This document shows, one piece after another, positions 59,610 through 64,000 of a DNA stretch of 64,000 nt (position 1 is its first letter; each line of letters begins with the position of its first letter). A program made the translations under genes and the position numbers. The stretch is from JAWVFM01 sp963841455. Its GTDB lineage: Bacteria; Actinomycetota; Thermoleophilia; Solirubrobacterales; 70-9. The DNA lies in contig CAWJCU010000014.1 of NCBI GenBank assembly GCA_963841455.1, positions 1 through 64,000 on the forward strand, in the 5' to 3' direction. The notes under the pieces are model-generated. The model was given only the letters and a program-made list of their open reading frames with translations. It was not told the DNA's origin and did no database searches.

Positions 59610-60831
59610 ATGGCCGAGAGCCAGAGCATGACGACCGCCGAGGTCGTCGCCAAGACCCTGATCGACGAGCACGCCGACTTCCTCAGAGAAGCGGTGGCGA
59701 TGGTCGCCGCGCAGCTGATGGAGGCCGAGATCACCGAGGAGATCGGCGCCCGGCGCGGCGAGGTCTCGGCCGACGGGCGACCCACCGAAACGGCTACCGC
59801 GACCGGCGCTGGGAGACCCGGGTCGGCGAGATCGAGCTGCTGGTCCCGCGAAAGCGAACTGGCGAGGCCTACTTCCCCTCCTTCCTCGAGCCGCGCCGGC
59901 CGGCCGAGCAGGCGATCGTCTCGGTGGTGATGGAGGCCTACGTGAACGGGGTCTCGACCCGCAAGGTCGACCGCCTGGTCGAGCAGCTCGGGATCCACGG
60001 GATGTCAAAGGATCGGGTCTCGGCGCTCTGCCGCGCACTCGACGAGCGAGTCGAGGCCTTCCGGGGCCGGCCGCTCGAGGGCGACTACCCCTACCTCTGG
60101 CTCGACGCCAAGCACCTCAAGGTCCGCGACCGCGGCCACGTGCGATCGAAGGCGCTGGTCGTCGCCTACGCGGTCCACGAGACGGCCGCCGTGAGGTGAT
60201 CGGGATCGACCTCGGCGAGACCGAGACCGAGGCCTTCTGGGTCGAGTTCCTGCGCGGGCTCCGCTCTCGCGGGCTCGGCGGCGTGCGGCTGGCGATCTCC
60301 GACCAGCACAAGGGGCTGAAGGCGGCGATCGCGAGGATCCTCGGCTGCCCCTGGCAGCGCTGCACCGTCCACTTCGTCCGCAACATGCACGGCCATTGCC
60401 GGCGCACCGAGCGCGGCCTCGTCTCGGCGGCGCTCCGGGAGATCTTCGACGCCGAGTCCCTTGTCTCCGCAAAGGCAAGGCTCGGCGAGGTGCTGGATCG
60501 CTTCCGCTAGCCGCTGCCGAAGATCGCCGAGCTGCTCGAGGCGGCCGAGGAGGACCTGCTCGCCTTCTACCGCTTCCCGGCCGCGCATTGGTCGAAGCTG
60601 CGCTCCACCAACCCGCTCGAGCGCCTCAACAAGGAGATCGGCCGGCGAAGTGACGTCGTCGGGATCTTCCCCAACGATGCCGCCGCGATCCGGCTCACCG
60701 GGGCGCTACTGATCGAGCAGAACGACGAGTGGCTCGTCTGCCGGCGCTACCTATCGGAGGAATCGCTCGCCCTGGTCCTCGAGGACCAGGGCGAAGAGGG
60801 CAAGGAGGTGGCCGAACTACAAGCCGCGTGA
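59610..60831 (+). pseudogene. IS256/mutator-family transposase, broken by two frameshifts and one stop
   Basis: About 405 residues when joined, with the DDE residues intact: first Asp in LWLDAKHLKVR, second in LAISDQHKGLKAAI, Glu in STNPLERLNKEIGRR. Segments: ATG 59610 to about 59780 (frame 1), from about 59785 to 60190 (second frame, up to HETAA), 60190 to 60510 (third frame), then an in-frame TAG at 60508 before PLPKIAELLEAAEEDLL, which continues to 60831. Two indels plus a nonsense change suggest an inactive copy, though the indels also fit the error pattern seen elsewhere in the window. Confidence 0.88.
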
Positions 60832-60846
60832 AGACCCCGGCGAGGA

Positions 60847-60859
60847 GTTACACCACTTC
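60847..60859 (+). repeat. IS256 right terminal inverted repeat
   Basis: GTTACACCACTTC, exact complement of the left repeat at 59507-59519. A different IS110-like fragment begins right after it. Confidence 0.85.
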
Positions 60860-61856
60860 AGACGACTTGACTGTCGCCGCGGGCTTTCTCGATGAGGTCT
60901 GGACCCCGGATGAAGCGACCCGATCGCTGCGGCGACTGGTCGCCCGCCGGGCGAGCGTAGTCAAGGCCCGCACCCGCGCCAAAAACGAGGTTCATGCCGC
61001 GCTGGCTCGAAACCTTTGCCCGCGGCCACCGATGAAGGACGCCTTCGGCAAGGCTGGTAGGCGCTGGCTCGCCGAGATCGAGCTGCCCGAGGAGGAGCAG
61101 GTCTCAGTCGACGGCTGCTTGCGCCAGGTCGACTTCCTCGCCGCCGAGCTCGCGGAGTTCGACCGGGTGCTCGCTAGATTCGCGCTTCGCTCCCCGGAAG
61201 TTCGCCGGCTGATGACGGTCCCCGGGGTGAACATGGTGACGGCGGTCGGCTTCCTGGCCTCGGTCGGTGACATCCGTCGGTTCCCGACGCCCCGCAAGCT
61301 GGTCGGCTATTTGGGGCTTGACCCGCGAGTGCGCCAATCGGGCGAGTCGGCAGCTCGTCACGGGCGGATCTCAAAGGCGGGGTCGGCATCCGCTCGTCAC
61401 GTCCTCAGCGAGTCGGCCTGGTCGGTCGCGATGACGCCCGGTCCGATGAAGGCGTTCTTTGAGCGAGTGCGCGCTCGGCGGGGCCCTCAGGTGGCGGCGA
61501 CGGCAACGGCGCGCAAGCTCTGCGTCCTCTTCTGGCACCTGCTGACGCGCGAGGAGGACTATGCGTTTGCGAGGCCCTCGATGACCCGTCATAAGGTGCG
61601 GGCGCTTGAACTGGTCGCGGGCGCAAAGCCCCAGCATGGGCGCCAGCACCCCGACGGCCCGCTCCGCAACCCGGGCATCCGAGCGGCGGAGCGGCGTGTC
61701 TCCGAACAGGGGGAGCTCGCCTATCGGCGCTTGGTCGCCGATTGGCGTCCGCAGCCGAAAAGAAAGGGCGCCGGCGCGACACCGGAGCGCGCATCTCGTG
61801 GGCCGTCAAGCGGCCAAGCAGCGCGGCAGGGATCAACTCCAGAACCTGCGCTTTAG
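60860..61856 (+). pseudogene. 5'-truncated IS110-family transposase
   Basis: About 330 codons remain. The frame starts inside the IS256 end; from DDLTVAAGFLDEVW onward it is IS110-like: SVVKARTRAKNEVH, the Transposase_20 motif MTVPGVNMVTAVGFL and GYLGLDPRVRQSGES, RHGRISKAGSASARH. The N-terminal DEDD part is missing, apparently removed at the IS256 junction. It differs from the copy at 58.5 kb, so the two are different IS110 elements. Confidence 0.82.
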
Positions 61857-61924
61857 CTCGTCGTCAGAACCGGCGCCCGCTGAGAACTCTCGCAAATAGG
61901 AGGCTCTGCGTCCAGAGGTGAGTT

Positions 61925-62589
61925 GACTTTCATCCGTCGGTCATCAGGCGCTCGCCTTGATCCCGAGCGAGGCGGTAGTCGGCGACCCGCGGCGCAGGAA
62001 GGCGATCGCGGTCGCGGGGTGCTCGTCGGCCAGGACCCCTGCGTAGGCGATCCGGGTCGCGTCGTCGACCATCACGTGGACGTAGTCCCAGCCCTGTGGC
62101 TTCATGCGAGGCTTGGCGGTGGTAGCCTGGCCGGTGACTCGGTGGCCCGGGGCGGGCGGTCCGGCCGAGCTTCTTGACGTCGACGTGGATGAGCTCGCCG
62201 GCTCGCTTGCGCTCGTAGCGGCGCACGGGCGCCGTGGGCTCGAGGGGCGGCAACCGCCAAAGGCCCTCGCGCTTGCAGATCAGGGACACCGTCGAGGGCG
62301 CCATCTCGAGCTCGGCGGCGATCTGCTCAGCGGTGAGGCGGATCCGGCGCAGCGCGAGCACAGCCTCGACCCGATCGTCGGGGGTTCGGTTGTGAACCCG
62401 CCGCGGGGACGACGAGCGATCCTCAAGCGACTCCCCGCGGGCTCGGCGGCGGACCCGCTTGCGGGCGGTCGGGACGCTGACGCCGGCGGCCTCAGAGGCC
62501 GCCGCTTGCGTCCAGCCCTCCATGAGCACTCGGCGGGCGATCAGCTCCCGCGATTCGGGACGCGTCCTGGCGTTGCGATGCAATGTCAT
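61925..62589 (-). pseudogene. IS481-type transposase, frameshifted and 3'-truncated
   Basis: From ATG 62589, with GGAGG 6 bases upstream. HTH region LMEGWTQAAASEAAGVSVPT, linker, then GELIHVDVKKLGR, the start of the rve integrase core. An extra C near 62155 shifts the frame; WDYVHVMVDDATRIAYAGVL continues one frame away, and a second shift follows near FLRR. The sequence stops at LMTDG, where the catalytic core should go on, so the 3' end is deleted. Inactive remnant. Confidence 0.8.
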
Positions 62590-62675
62590 CCGGTTCCTCC
62601 TTTGGATGGTTGGGTGGGTGTCATCCCCCAACCTCCAGGGAGGGCCGGTCGGAAGAACGTGGTTGGGACCCAGAG

Positions 62676-64000
62676 CTAGGCGGACCCGCTCAGGCGCCGA
62701 CGGAGCGCGTGCAACGCGGGCTCCTTTGGGTCGAGCCGCAGCCCGGCATTGACCTCGGCGAGCGCGCGCCGAGAGGCGGAGCGCGCGTAAAGCGTGGCCA
62801 GGTAGTAGTGGGGCGTCCAGTCCGCTGGCCGCTTGTCAGCTGCCGCCTCGAAGGCGTCGATCGCGCGGCCGCGGTCGCCGGCCGAGCGAGCGATCGCGCC
62901 GGTGGCGAGATAGGGATCCTCGCTGAGCGGGTTCCACGCTTCGCGGCACTGAGATCGGAGTAGGCGGCGGGTAGGTCGTGGCGCCAGTCCGCGAATGCCG
63001 CGTCCACGTAGCGTTCAGACAGGAATGGCGGGATGGCAGAAACTCCCGAGCAAGACCACGCCGGCGACAATCAGCCGGCGGCCGGCGTGCCCCGCTGCGG
63101 CACCGGCGGTCCGAAGGGTCGGCGAGCAGGCGGCCCCGGCGAGGAAGATCACCGGCGCCGTCACAGCCGGGTACGGCCACAACCAATCGATCGAGGTATG
63201 AACGAGCCAGTAGGAGCACGCGGCGAACGCGACGGCTGCGAGGGCGGCAGCCTGGGAGCTGACGCGGCGGGCCCGCCGAACGCCGAGTGCGGCGCCTGTG
63301 AACGCCGTGAGTAGGAGCGCCAGACCGGGGACGCCCAGCTCGGACACTGTCTCCAGTTCGACGCTGTGGGCGTCGTGAACGCTGATCGTCGTCCTCCGCT
63401 CTCGCAGGTAGGCGTAATGGAAGCCGCCGGCGCCGTCGCCCAGGACGGGATGCTGGCGCGCCTCTAGAAGGGCGACACGCCAGATCTCGCCTCGGCCGGT
63501 GCCTGTGTTGAAGCCGAAGCGGGTCGCCTGCTTGTTGAGCGAAGGGCTAGGGCCCGCGTTGAACTGGTTGACGCGCTGGCTGACCCACGTGATGGGGTTT
63601 CCGATCGCGATCGTGAACGCCGCGACGCCGGCAAGCGGGACCAGCACGATCGCCACGAGGGTCGCTCGATCGAGGCGCCTGGTCGTCGCCCTACGACAGC
63701 TCCCGCCTGCCACCGATCAGCGCGACCACGGCACCGGCGACGACCGCGATCACGGCACCGGTGAGCGCATGGCGCGCTGCATCGTGGAGATCCTGCAGCA
63801 GGGGCCTGCGATCGAGTGCTGCGTGGTAAAGCGGGCTGAGGTGACCAATGACGAGCAACGCTGGTAGTGCTGCCAGCGCAAGCCAGCCGAGCGCGACCGT
63901 CCGGCGAGGCACGCATGCGAGATAGGCGAAGGCGGCGACTACGAATCCGATCGACGAGCCGCGACTCTGCGAGAGCAGAGCGAGCTCGAGGCACAGGGAC
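62676..64000 (-). pseudogene. O-antigen ligase-like protein with C-terminal TPR-like part, broken and cut by the window end
   Basis: Read on the minus strand from the right window edge. The first frame encodes membrane segments (LELALLSQSRGSS, LGWLALAALPALLVIGHL, IAVVAGAVVALIGGRREL); near 63693 it shifts to the second (DRATLVAIVLVPLAGVAAF, GEIWRVALLEARQHPVLGDG, HDAHSVELETVSELGVPG), the Wzy_C region; near 63030 to the third (PPFLSERYVDAAFADWRHD); and near 62955 again to the last (NPLSEDPYLATGAIA, WTPHYYLATLYARSAS), a helical repeat part ending at the TAG at 62676. At least three indels. It may be a true pseudogene beside the IS cluster or further sequence error. Confidence 0.75.

Larger units (their letters stand above)
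59507..60859 (+). mobile_element. IS256-family insertion sequence, about 1353 bp, degenerate
   Basis: Bounded by a 13-bp perfect terminal inverted repeat: GAAGTGGTGTAAC at 59507-59519 and its complement at 60847-60859. Length and the enclosed transposase fit IS256/mutator elements. The 8-bp flanks (59499-59506 and 60860-60867) are not equal, so there is no target duplication; the two sides are different IS110 elements. It is likely a product of rearrangement rather than one clean insertion. Confidence 0.85.

Noticed and set aside
59499..60867. Target-site duplication around IS256
   Set aside because: The 8-bp flanks differ on the two sides.
1..64000. CRISPR array, rRNA or tRNA genes
   Set aside because: No regularly spaced repeats and no tRNA- or rRNA-like sequence noticed on either strand.

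Overview
The window is GC-rich (about 70%), tightly packed bacterial DNA. Gene order (pheST followed by argCJBD), the many GTG/TTG starts, a class E sortase, a BldC/MerR-like regulator, LuxR-type HTH proteins and a SpoIIE/STAS pair all suggest an actinobacterium, most likely of the Thermoleophilia (Solirubrobacterales/Gaiellales). That placement is an inference from gene content; there is no rRNA gene to confirm it.

Layout. 1-7259: pheS (3' part), pheT and argC-argJ-argB-argD, a translationally coupled run in which neighbours overlap by about 4 bp. 7231-40952: a large surface-polysaccharide locus. It holds a GH123-like hydrolase, a sugar epimerase, FkbM and other methyltransferases, two asparagine-synthase-type amidotransferases, a NadE-like/AsnB/ACP/acyl-ligase operon, a Wzz-type tyrosine kinase, a Wzx flippase, a polysaccharide deacetylase, FemAB/GNAT-like proteins, four glycosyltransferases, an oxidoreductase-epimerase fusion, an alkaline-phosphatase-superfamily protein and an O-antigen ligase/Wzy. 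38664-43970 also carries three paralogous secreted proteins with a polysaccharide-lyase-like fold; one has a convincing cyclic-di-GMP-I riboswitch in its leader. 43971-49446: class E sortase, argG, a small membrane protein, a coiled-coil lytic transglycosylase, a PEP-mutase/isocitrate-lyase-family enzyme and an MFS transporter. 49479-56004: regulation and signalling, with a putative small RNA, an HD-GYP protein, two MerR-type regulators, a GGDEF protein with a degenerate motif, SpoIIE and STAS proteins and a LuxR-GAF regulator. 56295-58314: an LPxTG protein, a polyprenyl-phosphate sugar transferase and a small LuxR protein. 58315-62675: an insertion-sequence graveyard (IS110, IS256, a second IS110, IS481). 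62676-64000: a broken O-antigen-ligase/TPR gene running off the window.

How it fits together. The polysaccharide genes cover precursor synthesis (epimerase, oxidoreductase, amidotransferases), lipid-linked initiation (sugar transferase), chain building (GT2/GT4), decoration (acetyl-, methyl- and possibly acyl/amide transfer), export (Wzx), polymerisation (Wzy) and length control (Wzz kinase). The riboswitch, HD-GYP and GGDEF proteins suggest that c-di-GMP controls part of the secreted output. The combination resembles the exosortase-A/PEP-CTERM-associated EPS loci of proteobacteria, but no exosortase is visible here.

Quality warning. At least six non-transposon genes (pheS, a GT4, the sortase, argG, the LuxR-GAF gene and the final O-antigen ligase) carry single-base frameshifts. 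pheS and argG are normally needed, so indel errors in the assembly are a serious possibility and should be excluded before any of these is called a true pseudogene.
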